Below are positions 1 through 6,185 of a stretch of 7,463 nt of DNA, one piece after another (the first letter of the stretch is position 1; each line of letters opens with the position of its first letter). The notes below the pieces were generated by a model. It did not search any database, was not told where the DNA came from, and saw nothing but the letters and a program-made list of their open reading frames with translations. Origin of the DNA: Actinomycetota bacterium (lineage in GTDB: Bacteria; Actinomycetota; Actinomycetes; Nanopelagicales; Nanopelagicaceae); contig WLQO01000056.1 in the NCBI GenBank assembly GCA_009698295.1, forward strand, positions 1 to 7,463. The letters are read 5' to 3'. The translations under genes and the position numbers were made by a program.

Positions 1-134
1 AGAAAGATTGGGCAGCGCGAGTAATCGAACGTTGGAATGCACGTGAAGAAAAATCTGGCGCAATTCTTCTGGATGGTTCGTTAGTTGATGAAGCTATGGT
101 CAAGCGAGCAAAGCAAATACTTGGACTTATTTAA
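1..134 (+). CDS. CitE/HpcH-like CoA-ester lyase, C-terminal fragment
   Basis: Only the last 43 residues of this gene lie in the window, read in frame 3 and ending at TAA 132-134; the start lies outside. The visible tail has an Ala-Arg-rich helix, then SGAILLDGSLVDEAMVKRA and a final short helix ending ILGLI. The pattern of a small-residue turn, a hydrophobic strand, D-G, a short hydrophobic residue, V-D and a K-R-A helix is what I know from the C-terminus of the HpcH/HpaI aldolase and citrate lyase beta (CitE) family. These enzymes cleave or form citryl-, malyl- or citramalyl-CoA-type esters in the cytoplasm. The catalytic core is not visible, so the substrate cannot be named. The gene converges on a CoA-transferase, and the two stop codons overlap. 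CitE-like lyases and type III CoA-transferases are often found near each other, which weakly supports a shared CoA-ester pathway. Confidence 0.6.
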   Translation, partial: KDWAARVIERWNAREEKSGAILLDGSLVDEAMVKRAKQILGLI

Positions 135-1249
135 CTCGTAACATCTCTGTGTGGCGCTGGTTTTGTTATCCCCGGCCGCACGCCATCGAATCTCAGTGGC
201 AATCCCGGAACAGAATTAAGTTGCGTTGATTGATCTGGATACGGCAACAGAACTCCCATAGCCTGCGCCTGCAAGTCCTTCAGAAGCTCTTCTGGCTGCA
301 GAACTTGCTCTGCTGCAACGCCGGCATCGCAGAGGATCTTGGCCCATTCAAGCGCACCCTTAGATGCAAGCCCTTTTTCGATCTCAACCTTTAAAGCTTT
401 TGCATTTGCAACTCGATCGACGTTTTCTTTATACAACATATCGTCAATCAAGTCACTGCGACCAATTGCTGTGCAGAGCTTTGCAAAAATCACGCTGTTA
501 CCAACGCCAATACAAATATCACCATCTTTTGTTGTAAATATTCCATAAGGTGAAAAAGCAGGATGTCCGCTGCCGGATCGAATAGATGGAGTTGCAGATA
601 GCTCAAATGCAGATAAGTGGTAGCTCACCCAAGTGGCACCAGTTTCAAAGAGAGAAGTCTCAACAAGTGAACCGACACCAGTGCGATCTCGTTTGATTAT
701 TGCGGCAAGGATTCCCATCGCAAGCCATGTGCCGGCACCGAGATCTAAGATCGAAACTCCTGCGCGAACAGGGGGGCCGGATGTTTCACCGGTTATATTC
801 ATAATTCCGGTGCGCGCTTGCAGAGTTGCATCGTATCCCGGCCATTGGGCAGAAGGGCCAGTTGAACCATAAGAAGAAAGGTTTCCAATTATTAGTTTTG
901 GCCGCATCTTCATAAGTTGTGCCGGTTGCAATCCAAATTTCTCTAATTGTGCGGGAAGAAAATTGGTGAGAAAAACATCGCAGTCACCGAGCAACCCTTG
1001 AATTTTTGCTTGTCCCTCAGGAGTTTTCAAATCAACGGTGAGAACTTCTTTATTACGATTGACGATATGAAAATATGCAGAACGATCGCCATCACTTGGC
1101 GCCATAAATCTGGCTGGATCACCGGAGGGAGTTTCGATTTTGAGAACATCTGCACCCAAATCGCCAAGAACTGTGCCGCCCCAAGGGCCTGCAATATTTG
1201 ATGTGGCATCTAAAACTTTAATGCCCGCCAGAGGGAGCTGTGAATTCAT
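131..1249 (-). CDS. CaiB/BaiF (type III) family CoA-transferase
   Basis: A 372-residue cytoplasmic enzyme expected to move CoA between carboxylic acids through an aspartyl-CoA intermediate. The N-terminus reads PLAGIKVLD (6-14), followed by GDLGADVLKIE (29-39) and a VDLK segment at 72-75, all typical of the family. SSYGSTGP at 125-132 leads into PGYDATLQA (137-145). Asp140 is the expected catalytic nucleophile, followed by GIMNITGE (148-155). The length is normal for the single-domain family (about 370-420 residues). The reading frame is open back to 1336, but the extra N-terminal residues do not resemble the family. The ATG at 1249 has GAAGAAGGG (1264-1256) six bases upstream; the ATG at 1255 lies too close to that site. 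Substrate specificity cannot be read from sequence. Candidates include dicarboxylate-CoA transfer such as succinyl-CoA:malate or mesaconyl-CoA types, given the lyase next door. Nothing suggests truncation. Confidence 0.9.
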   Translation of the reverse strand: MNSQLPLAGIKVLDATSNIAGPWGGTVLGDLGADVLKIETPSGDPARFMAPSDGDRSAYFHIVNRNKEVLTVDLKTPEGQAKIQGLLGDCDVFLTNFLPAQLEKFGLQPAQLMKMRPKLIIGNLSSYGSTGPSAQWPGYDATLQARTGIMNITGETSGPPVRAGVSILDLGAGTWLAMGILAAIIKRDRTGVGSLVETSLFETGATWVSYHLSAFELSATPSIRSGSGHPAFSPYGIFTTKDGDICIGVGNSVIFAKLCTAIGRSDLIDDMLYKENVDRVANAKALKVEIEKGLASKGALEWAKILCDAGVAAEQVLQPEELLKDLQAQAMGVLLPYPDQSTQLNSVPGLPLRFDGVRPGITKPAPHRDVTS

Positions 1250-1255
1250 ATCCAT

Positions 1256-1264
1256 CCCTTCTTC
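1256..1264 (-). promoter_or_regulatory. ribosome binding site of the CoA-transferase
   Basis: On the minus strand this reads GAAGAAGGG. It sits six bases before the ATG at 1249 and directly abuts the in-frame ATG at 1255. The spacing therefore favours the 1249 start, giving a protein beginning MNSQLPLAG. Confidence 0.6.
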
Positions 1265-1319
1265 GGCGAACTCAAAGTAGAGTAGCAAAAGCCCTCGATA
1301 ACTACACATTTCTAGACAG

Positions 1320-1331
1320 AAAAGGCCTTTT
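1320..1331. repeat. perfect 12-bp palindrome in the tRNA-Lys / CoA-transferase intergenic region
   Basis: AAAAGGCCTTTT is self-complementary. It lies in the 174-bp non-coding gap between the CoA-transferase start (1249) and tRNA-Lys (1424). The gap should contain the promoters of both divergent transcripts. A TAATAT at 1373-1378 resembles a -10 box for the tRNA, but I see no good -35. The palindrome could be an operator or may be chance in AT-rich DNA. Confidence 0.3.
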
Positions 1332-1423
1332 TGCAAGAATTACACGGCATAAAGCAGGTGGAAAATTTGCGCTAATATTCGCAAGCAACTTCAAGGTATT
1401 TGCTTTTCTAGAAGTGTGCAGTG

Positions 1424-1496
1424 GGGCCTATAGCTCAGTCGGTAGAGCAACGGACTTTTAATCCGTGGGTCGACGGTTCGAGCCCGTCTGGGCCCA
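1424..1496 (+). tRNA. tRNA-Lys (anticodon UUU)
   Basis: The 73-nt sequence folds as a complete cloverleaf. The acceptor stem pairs GGGCCTA with TGGGCCC, allowing one G-U pair. The D arm is GCTC/GAGC with loop AGTCGGTA. The anticodon stem is ACGGA/TCCGT with loop CTTTTAA, which places TTT at 1457-1459 and reads lysine AAA/AAG codons. The variable loop is GGGTC. The T arm is GACGG/CCGTC with loop TTCGAGC. The discriminator base is A1496. The bases after it are CTG, so the 3' CCA is not encoded and must be added by the CCA-adding enzyme. The gene ends 16 bases before the stop codon of the convergent small membrane protein. Confidence 0.98.
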
Positions 1497-1512
1497 CTGA
1501 TGCAAATAATCT

Positions 1513-1809
1513 TTAATCTGGGCGTGGTATTCGGGGAATATCGCCGCGCATGATGCGTCTATACATATAAACGGATACGGCTGCAAAGAAGGGCCATTCA
1601 AAGGTGTAAACCCAGGCGCGCCAATGTCCTTCTTTGGCGCGACCAAATTCATACCAGCCAATCACTAGGCAGAGCGGAATTACTGTGCAAAGTGTTCCGA
1701 TTAAAAAATACTTTTGTTTCTGAGTTAGTTGAATTAGCTCTTTCTTTATTTCTGGATTGGCATCATCTTGCACCCACTGAGGTGCTTGAAATTCTTCTTC
1801 GTTAGACAC
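1513..1809 (-). CDS. small two-helix membrane protein downstream of ctaG
   Basis: A 98-residue protein with an acidic, soluble N-terminus (about 1-30) and two predicted membrane helices, about 33-52 (from YFLIGTLC) and 64-83 (around AWVYTFEWPFF). It ends in a basic/proline-rich tail, RRIMRGDIPRIPRPD. The W-x-x-Y-x-x-x-W-P pattern in helix 2 recalls small actinobacterial membrane proteins of unassigned function; this is from memory. I chose the GTG at 1809, which overlaps the ctaG stop by eight bases (GTGTCTAA), so translation is probably coupled. The frame is open to a TTG at 1851 with an ATG at 1842, but those would add a basic stretch encoded inside ctaG and have no better ribosome site. 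The position suggests a role in oxidase assembly or an accessory subunit, which is inference only. Confidence 0.75.
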   Translation of the reverse strand: MSNEEEFQAPQWVQDDANPEIKKELIQLTQKQKYFLIGTLCTVIPLCLVIGWYEFGRAKEGHWRAWVYTFEWPFFAAVSVYMYRRIMRGDIPRIPRPD

Positions 1810-2572
1810 CGCTGGCTCGCTTTTCTGCCGCAATTTCAGCATCAATTTCAAGTGACTTTCGCTCTTCTGATTTGATCCAGTGATAAACGGCTAACGCCAT
1901 CCAAATGGCATCGATAATCATTGCACCGGACCACATTAACGAACCACCTCTGCGCTGATCGCTGATGGTGTACATATCGTTATATAAAGAGCCCCGTGAT
2001 ACATATATAAAGAACCCGGTCAGAGTCTCAGGAACCATCATCAGAAATAGTGAAATCACCGACATCGCTTGCGTGACTCTACGTCCCTGATGCTTACGAT
2101 CGAGTAAATTGAAATAAAAGAGGTATGGCAGAGCTATATACAGCGGTACTTCTATGTATGTATGGACCCACGGATTTTCCATTATGAAGTTATGCGGCCC
2201 AGGTAAATGCACACCAATCATTAGCGCTGCATAAAGCACCCAACTCAGCACTGGATGAGTAAACAATTTGAATAATTTATTTTCAGGCGAAAAGGAATTT
2301 GGTGTTCCAATTACCAAAAGAGGACCACTGATCATCATCAAAGTAATATGTTGAACCATGTGGAGCGAGAAATAATCCATTGCCCTTGCACCTACAGGGG
2401 TGATAACCACAGCAAAAATGGTGGCTATTCCTGAGAGGAAACTGAGACCTTGTTTATAAGTCACATCTTTGTTGCGTAAATAGAGAAATACGAGGAGAAC
2501 AAGCGGAAAAGTTATCTCCGGAGCGACTTGCCATGATGTCCATACGCTCAATTGGTGGTTATGCATCTCCAT
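1802..2572 (-). CDS. ctaG: CtaG-family cytochrome oxidase assembly factor (caa3_CtaG type)
   Basis: A 256-residue integral membrane protein with about seven predicted helices (roughly 18-33, 43-60, 74-89, 108-121, 139-155, 167-190, 213-231). LHMVQHITLMMISGPLL (70-86) with His71 and His75, the following IGTP, and HLPGPHN (122-128) match the caa3-type CtaG family. That family is known from Bacillus as needed to make active caa3 oxidase and is thought to help form the CuB centre. This is distinct from the Cox11 family that is also called CtaG. A late DQRRGGSLMW (205-214) precedes the last helix and a charged cytoplasmic tail. The start at 2572 has no clear ribosome site; TAGGCT at 2588-2583 on the minus strand resembles a -10 box close enough for a near-leaderless message. 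A second ATG lies two codons in, at 2566. The gene is divergent from the oxidase operon and coupled to the next small gene. Confidence 0.88.
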   Translation of the reverse strand: MEMHNHQLSVWTSWQVAPEITFPLVLLVFLYLRNKDVTYKQGLSFLSGIATIFAVVITPVGARAMDYFSLHMVQHITLMMISGPLLVIGTPNSFSPENKLFKLFTHPVLSWVLYAALMIGVHLPGPHNFIMENPWVHTYIEVPLYIALPYLFYFNLLDRKHQGRRVTQAMSVISLFLMMVPETLTGFFIYVSRGSLYNDMYTISDQRRGGSLMWSGAMIIDAIWMALAVYHWIKSEERKSLEIDAEIAAEKRASGV

Positions 2573-2601
2573 AATAAATTTAGCCTAGACCCCAATTAAA
2601 A

Positions 2602-2639
2602 AAATAAATAGATAAATACTCGTCAGTCACTATTTATTT
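2602..2639. repeat. 10-bp AT-rich inverted repeat in the divergent promoter region
   Basis: The left arm AAATAAATAG (2602-2611) is the exact reverse complement of the right arm CTATTTATTT (2630-2639), with an 18-base spacer. The centre-to-centre distance of the arms is 28 bp. It lies between two divergent genes of the same pathway, so it could bind a dimeric regulator or present symmetric -10-like elements. Low complexity makes chance occurrence possible. Confidence 0.45.
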
Positions 2640-2670
2640 ATAAAAGTTAGGCGTACCCTGCTGAGAATGC

Positions 2671-2700
2671 ACTCACACTTTTCTGTGAGTATTTTTATTT
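2671..2700 (+). terminator. terminator-like hairpin plus U tract in the oxidase operon leader
   Basis: ACTCACA (2671-2677) pairs perfectly with TGTGAGT (2684-2690) across a six-base loop, CTTTTC, and is followed directly by ATTTTTATTT. The orientation is + strand only, since the opposite strand has no T tract after the stem. No + strand gene ends upstream in this gap, so it would act within the operon's own leader, as an attenuator or a 5' stabilising hairpin. The stem is short with only three G-C pairs, so strong termination is doubtful. Confidence 0.45.
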
Positions 2701-2703
2701 CTC

Positions 2704-2711
2704 GGAGGAGG
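2704..2711 (+). promoter_or_regulatory. strong ribosome binding site of the cupredoxin gene
   Basis: GGAGGAGG lies six bases before the ATG at 2718 and is the strongest Shine-Dalgarno match in the window. It fixes the start and predicts high expression. It begins 13 bases after the leader hairpin, so the two could interact. Confidence 0.8.
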
Positions 2712-2717
2712 ACCTAG

Positions 2718-3509
2718 ATGAATAAACGGTTATTTGCCGCATTTGGCACCGTTGTTCTTGGGATTGCCGTCATAGCCGGTATCGGAACCTATGTTGCCGC
2801 GGCTAAGAACGATCCAGGCATACTTGTTGCAGACGCGGCAGGAACATATACCGCCCCCGACGGAAAGAGTTATCCGCAAGTTAAATTAAATTTAAATGTC
2901 TATCCAAATAGCGGTTTCGGTGGCCACCATGGTGCTGGCGGCGGCGCGCACCCTGACTGGGTGAGCTATGGAGCCGGCGGCCCTAATGGGGAAATTTTAT
3001 CTGACGCCGTCAACGGAACTAATTTTCAGGTCCCTCCGCACACTGCCGTAACAATCACAGTTTTTCAATATGACTCCGGCGAGACTTTGAATAATGATTT
3101 CTTTGCACATGTTCGCGGAACTGTCGATGGCACTGCAAAATTTGTTAAGAGCTATGACACGAAAGCTAAAGCAAATGCATCTCCAGAGACAGTAATAACC
3201 AATATCCCAGCGGACATGGTTGGTCATACATTTACGCTTCACGGTTTGTCTGACGAACAGGATCAATTATTCGTCAGCGTTCCACTAATGATGGCGATCG
3301 ATGAAGAAGTTGGGGCTGCCGAAGAAGGTGCAACTGAAAGTGGATACGTACAACATCCAACAAAAACAACCTTCACATTCATCACTGGTGATGAAGGCGA
3401 ATACATCTGGAATTGCGAATTTCCTTGCGGTGATGGCACGATCGCAAGATTCGGCAACGCAATGTCTGCCATGGGATACATGTCCGGCCACTTTATTGTG
3501 AAGGCATAA
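2718..3509 (+). CDS. membrane-anchored cupredoxin-like protein, first gene of the oxidase operon
   Basis: A 263-residue protein with a short basic N-terminus and one hydrophobic helix (about 7-29), a signal anchor or signal peptide without a lipobox cysteine. The rest should sit outside the membrane. A Gly/His-rich stretch, GGHHGAGGGAHP, lies at 68-79. The cupredoxin-like part begins near VPPHTAVTITVFQYDSG (105-121), continues with GHTFTLHG (169-176; His170, His175) and ends in a Cys233-E-F-P-Cys237-G-D loop and a final strand, GYMSGHFIV (253-261). The Cys-x3-Cys spacing resembles CuA, but the Glu is shifted by one and no His follows the second Cys. Met249, Met252, Met255 and His258 are other possible ligands. 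It is ten bases upstream of subunit II, so it is probably a donor, subunit or copper-insertion factor of this oxidase. I do not recognise a named family, and the bound metal is uncertain. Confidence 0.75.
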   Translation: MNKRLFAAFGTVVLGIAVIAGIGTYVAAAKNDPGILVADAAGTYTAPDGKSYPQVKLNLNVYPNSGFGGHHGAGGGAHPDWVSYGAGGPNGEILSDAVNGTNFQVPPHTAVTITVFQYDSGETLNNDFFAHVRGTVDGTAKFVKSYDTKAKANASPETVITNIPADMVGHTFTLHGLSDEQDQLFVSVPLMMAIDEEVGAAEEGATESGYVQHPTKTTFTFITGDEGEYIWNCEFPCGDGTIARFGNAMSAMGYMSGHFIVKA

Positions 3510-3519
3510 GGAGAAAAAC

Positions 3520-4332
3520 ATGAGCGATCTTCGTAGCCCAGGTCAAGATTACTTCCAAAGCAAATGGTGGAAACGTAAAGATGTAAAACAGGTAGTCGTA
3601 ATTTGGATTATCGCCACCGCTTTAATTGGTTATTTATCCTCCAAAATTCAGGTGATAGCAATGGGAAACCCTGCTTCTGAAACTATGGAAAACGTAATTC
3701 ATTTGATTACCGTATTCACCTGGGCATCTTCGCCTGTTGCCGGATTTGTTGCTGCACTTGCTTTACAAGCGCTCTCACAAAAGCGTCATCACGGTGATAA
3801 TCCACCACCAGAAGCAGATCACAACATAAGCAGCTCGCCTCGAGCGACTGCTGTGTGGATAATTATTTCTGCTCTGCTCTGCTTATTTGCGCTAGTAGTT
3901 GGATTAATTGCGCTACAAAAAGATGATCAAGCACTTCTGGATAGAAGCGCAATACATGTCAACGTCACTGGGCAGCAATGGGCTTGGAACTATGACTATC
4001 CAGGCAGCACCGGAGTTAGATCAAATGTATTGCACTTACCTGTTGATCAACCTGTTGTTTTTCATGTTACGAGCAAAGATGTAAAGCACTCATTCTGGGT
4101 TGTTCAAATGGGTGTAAAAATCGATGCTAACCCGGGTTACGTGACACAGACAGCAGTTACTCCTAATGAAATTGGAACCTTCGATATCAGATGTGCCGAG
4201 CTCTGCGGACTCTTGCATGCTTACATGCAAAATAAAGTGATCGTCGAAAGTAAAGCTGATTATGAAAAATGGCTGGCTAGCCAACCAGATACCGGGCATA
4301 CGACCTGGACAGCAGAAGGAGCGATCGAATAA
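3520..4332 (+). CDS. coxB: cytochrome c oxidase subunit II (CuA)
   Basis: A 270-residue subunit that carries the binuclear CuA electron-entry site on the outer face. All CuA ligands are present: His190 in KDVKHSFWVVQMG, then Cys225, Glu227, Cys229, His233 and Met236 in CAELCGLLHAYM. The aromatic electron-entry segment GQQWAWNYDYP is at 151-161. Three hydrophobic helices are predicted (about 24-43, 60-85 and 111-133), with basic segments WWKRK before helix 1 and QKRHH after helix 2. These give an N-inside topology and a CuA domain outside. Many bacterial homologues have a cleaved signal peptide plus two helices; here helix 1 may be that signal kept as an anchor. No lipobox and no fused cytochrome c domain are seen. 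AAGGAGA precedes the ATG, ten bases after the upstream stop. The stop overlaps the subunit I start as TAATG. Confidence 0.95.
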   Translation: MSDLRSPGQDYFQSKWWKRKDVKQVVVIWIIATALIGYLSSKIQVIAMGNPASETMENVIHLITVFTWASSPVAGFVAALALQALSQKRHHGDNPPPEADHNISSSPRATAVWIIISALLCLFALVVGLIALQKDDQALLDRSAIHVNVTGQQWAWNYDYPGSTGVRSNVLHLPVDQPVVFHVTSKDVKHSFWVVQMGVKIDANPGYVTQTAVTPNEIGTFDIRCAELCGLLHAYMQNKVIVESKADYEKWLASQPDTGHTTWTAEGAIE

Positions 4333-6185
4333 TGACTACTCTCTTAAATAAAACTAATAAGAAAGCTCTGATCGAAAGATTAAATATCTTTACCGCTTTC
4401 GCACTCGGTGCTCTAGCTGCCATTGTTGTTTGGCGCCTGTCGCTCGCTTTTCTGCCAGCTGATTCAGAATCGGCACCACTATTTACGCGCGAAGATAAAA
4501 TCACACTTCTCTCAATGATCGCTTGGTTCGTAGGCTTTATGACTGGCATCGGCGCACTAATCGGCCCGTTTCGCTGGGTGCAAGGCAAGGATCTAACGCA
4601 TGAAGAAAATATGTTTTATGCTGGTAAAGATTTAGGCGTAAAACGTTATTTCAGATATACAACTGACCATAAAGTTGTCGGTATTCAATATTTAGTAATA
4701 ACTATGGTGATATTTGGCATTGGCGGAATTCTTGCCATGCTGATTAGAACAAATCTGGGAACACCAGGCGGCGGTTGGATTCATCCGCAGGCATACAACT
4801 CAATTGTTGGAACTCACGGAATCATCATGATCGTTGGAACGATCATCATGGTGACCGGACCATTTGGTAACTACATAATGCCAATCATGATCGGTGCACG
4901 CGACATGGCTTTCCCTCGCCTAAACGCACTTAGCTTCTGGCTAATTGTCGCTGCTGCAATTCCACTTATTTGGGCGCAGTTTATCGGTGGAATATCAACT
5001 GGATGGTCGGCGTATAACCCACTGGCAAGTCAAGCACCTCTGGGAATGAATGGTTACATAATGTTTATCTGCATCTTTGCGATTTCAACCATGGTCGCCG
5101 GTGCAAACATAACAACAACAGTTGTTCGTATGCGTGCTCGTGGAATGACTTGGAACCGCACACCAATCTTTATTTATGGCGTAGTTGCTTCGGTTGCATT
5201 GGCACTTCCTGCATTCCCAGTATTTTTCCTTTCTCAAGTAATGTCAGGAATGGATCGAGCGCTCGGAACTTCTTTCTACAACACAGCGCTCGGCGGCAGT
5301 GGCTGGCTCTATGAAAATCTTTTCTGGATTATGGGCCATCCTGAGGTGTATGTAATTTTAATTCCAGCCGTTGCTGCACTCATGGAAATGGCTCCGGTCT
5401 TTACACGACGTCCACTATTTAGCTTTAACGTTGCGGTGATGGGAATTGCCGGAATCTGTGGTCTATCAGTTCTTGTTTGGGCTCACCATATGTACATAAG
5501 CGGTTGGGCCCCATTGCTAAATGCTCCATTTATGTTGACAACAGAGTTGATTTCGGTTCCTACAGGAATGCTCTTCTTAGTTCTCGTCGGAACTTTGTGG
5601 CGCGGCAGGCTTTGGATGACAGTTCCGACGTTGTCTATCTTCGCACTGCTTTGGAATTTCATGATCGGTGGAATCACCGGTATTTATCTATCTGACGTTC
5701 CAGCAGATGCTTTCTTACATGGATCAATGTTTGTTACTGCACACTTCCATTACACGCTAATGGGTGCAGGCCTCACAGGTGCAATTGCAGCTCTGATTTA
5801 TTGGTTCCCTAAGATGACGGGAAAGATGCTTAACAAGCGCCTTTCATGGATTGCTTTCTGGTTAACCCAGATTGGCTTCAACGTTGCTTTTATTGGAATG
5901 TTCTTTGTTGGTCTACAAGGTCAACCTCGTCGCGTAGAAGCTTATGCTGACATTTTTAGCAAGGGCAATCTGATCACAACGATTGGCGCATTCACGATCA
6001 TGGTCGGAATGCTTATTCTTCTGCACGCCGTTATCTCTTCATGGCGAAGTGGCGTTAAAGCGCCTATGAACCCATGGCATGCAAAGACTCTCGAATGGAC
6101 TGTGGCTAATCCTGTTCCACTAGAAAACTTTGAGGTGCTACCAACTGTTACATCGGATGCATACGGATATGGAAGGAGCAAATAA
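4332..6185 (+). CDS. coxA: cytochrome c oxidase subunit I, divergent A-type heme-copper oxidase
   Basis: A 617-residue catalytic subunit that reduces O2 to water. Heme a ligands are His162 (THGIIMI) and His473; the heme a3 ligand is His471 (AHFHY). CuB ligands are His336 in GHPEVY and His385/His386 (WAHHMY), with Tyr340 as the cross-linked tyrosine. Glu338 and the D-channel residues Asn180, Asp191 (ARDMAFPRLN) and Asn198 are kept, as is the propionate Arg533-Arg534 pair. Two usual residues are changed: Leu414 stands in PTGMLF where A-type enzymes have the K-channel Lys (PTGIKIF), and Gly464 follows His463 where the Mg-site Asp normally lies (HDTYY). The core starts near YFRYTTDHK (106-114); before it lies an unusually long N-terminus with two extra predicted helices (19-40 and 58-80). 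AAGGAG at 4316-4321 precedes the ATG, which overlaps the coxB stop by one base. It ends in TAATG, coupled to subunit III. Confidence 0.95.
   Translation: MTTLLNKTNKKALIERLNIFTAFALGALAAIVVWRLSLAFLPADSESAPLFTREDKITLLSMIAWFVGFMTGIGALIGPFRWVQGKDLTHEENMFYAGKDLGVKRYFRYTTDHKVVGIQYLVITMVIFGIGGILAMLIRTNLGTPGGGWIHPQAYNSIVGTHGIIMIVGTIIMVTGPFGNYIMPIMIGARDMAFPRLNALSFWLIVAAAIPLIWAQFIGGISTGWSAYNPLASQAPLGMNGYIMFICIFAISTMVAGANITTTVVRMRARGMTWNRTPIFIYGVVASVALALPAFPVFFLSQVMSGMDRALGTSFYNTALGGSGWLYENLFWIMGHPEVYVILIPAVAALMEMAPVFTRRPLFSFNVAVMGIAGICGLSVLVWAHHMYISGWAPLLNAPFMLTTELISVPTGMLFLVLVGTLWRGRLWMTVPTLSIFALLWNFMIGGITGIYLSDVPADAFLHGSMFVTAHFHYTLMGAGLTGAIAALIYWFPKMTGKMLNKRLSWIAFWLTQIGFNVAFIGMFFVGLQGQPRRVEAYADIFSKGNLITTIGAFTIMVGMLILLHAVISSWRSGVKAPMNPWHAKTLEWTVANPVPLENFEVLPTVTSDAYGYGRSK

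Larger units (their letters stand above)
2573..2717. promoter_or_regulatory. divergent intergenic region between ctaG and the oxidase operon
   Basis: These 145 bp must hold the start signals of both transcripts. The left half (about 2590-2645) is strongly AT-rich. On the + strand, candidate -10 boxes are TATAAA at 2639-2644, TACCCT at 2654-2659 and TATTTT at 2690-2695, none with a convincing -35. On the - strand, TAGGCT at 2588-2583 is the best candidate. No coding sequence is visible here. Confidence 0.6.

Noticed and set aside
339..1209. Several 60-84 residue open frames inside the CoA-transferase
   Set aside because: Shadow frames of a well-supported gene, with no ribosome sites or recognisable motifs.
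1250..1336. Longer N-terminus of the CoA-transferase
   Set aside because: The additional residues do not resemble the family, whose conserved PLAGIKVLD start follows directly after the ATG at 1249, which has a well-spaced ribosome site.
1240..1661. Open frames running through the tRNA-Lys region on both strands
   Set aside because: They overlap the tRNA or the coding strand of the small membrane protein and show no protein-like features.
1810..1851. Upstream TTG (1851) or ATG (1842) starts for the small membrane protein
   Set aside because: They lie within ctaG coding sequence and add a basic segment without a better ribosome site. The GTG overlapping the ctaG stop is the simpler coupled start.
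2671..2700. Hairpin as terminator of ctaG
   Set aside because: ctaG is transcribed away from this site, and the stem lacks a T tract on the minus strand.
3403..3509. Cupredoxin gene as a second complete CuA subunit II
   Set aside because: The His four residues after the second Cys and the following Met of CuA are missing, and the Glu is displaced, so an intact CuA site is not supported.
2997..3521. Open frames antisense to or alternate within the cupredoxin gene
   Set aside because: Shadows of the strongly supported gene at 2718-3509, with low-complexity composition.
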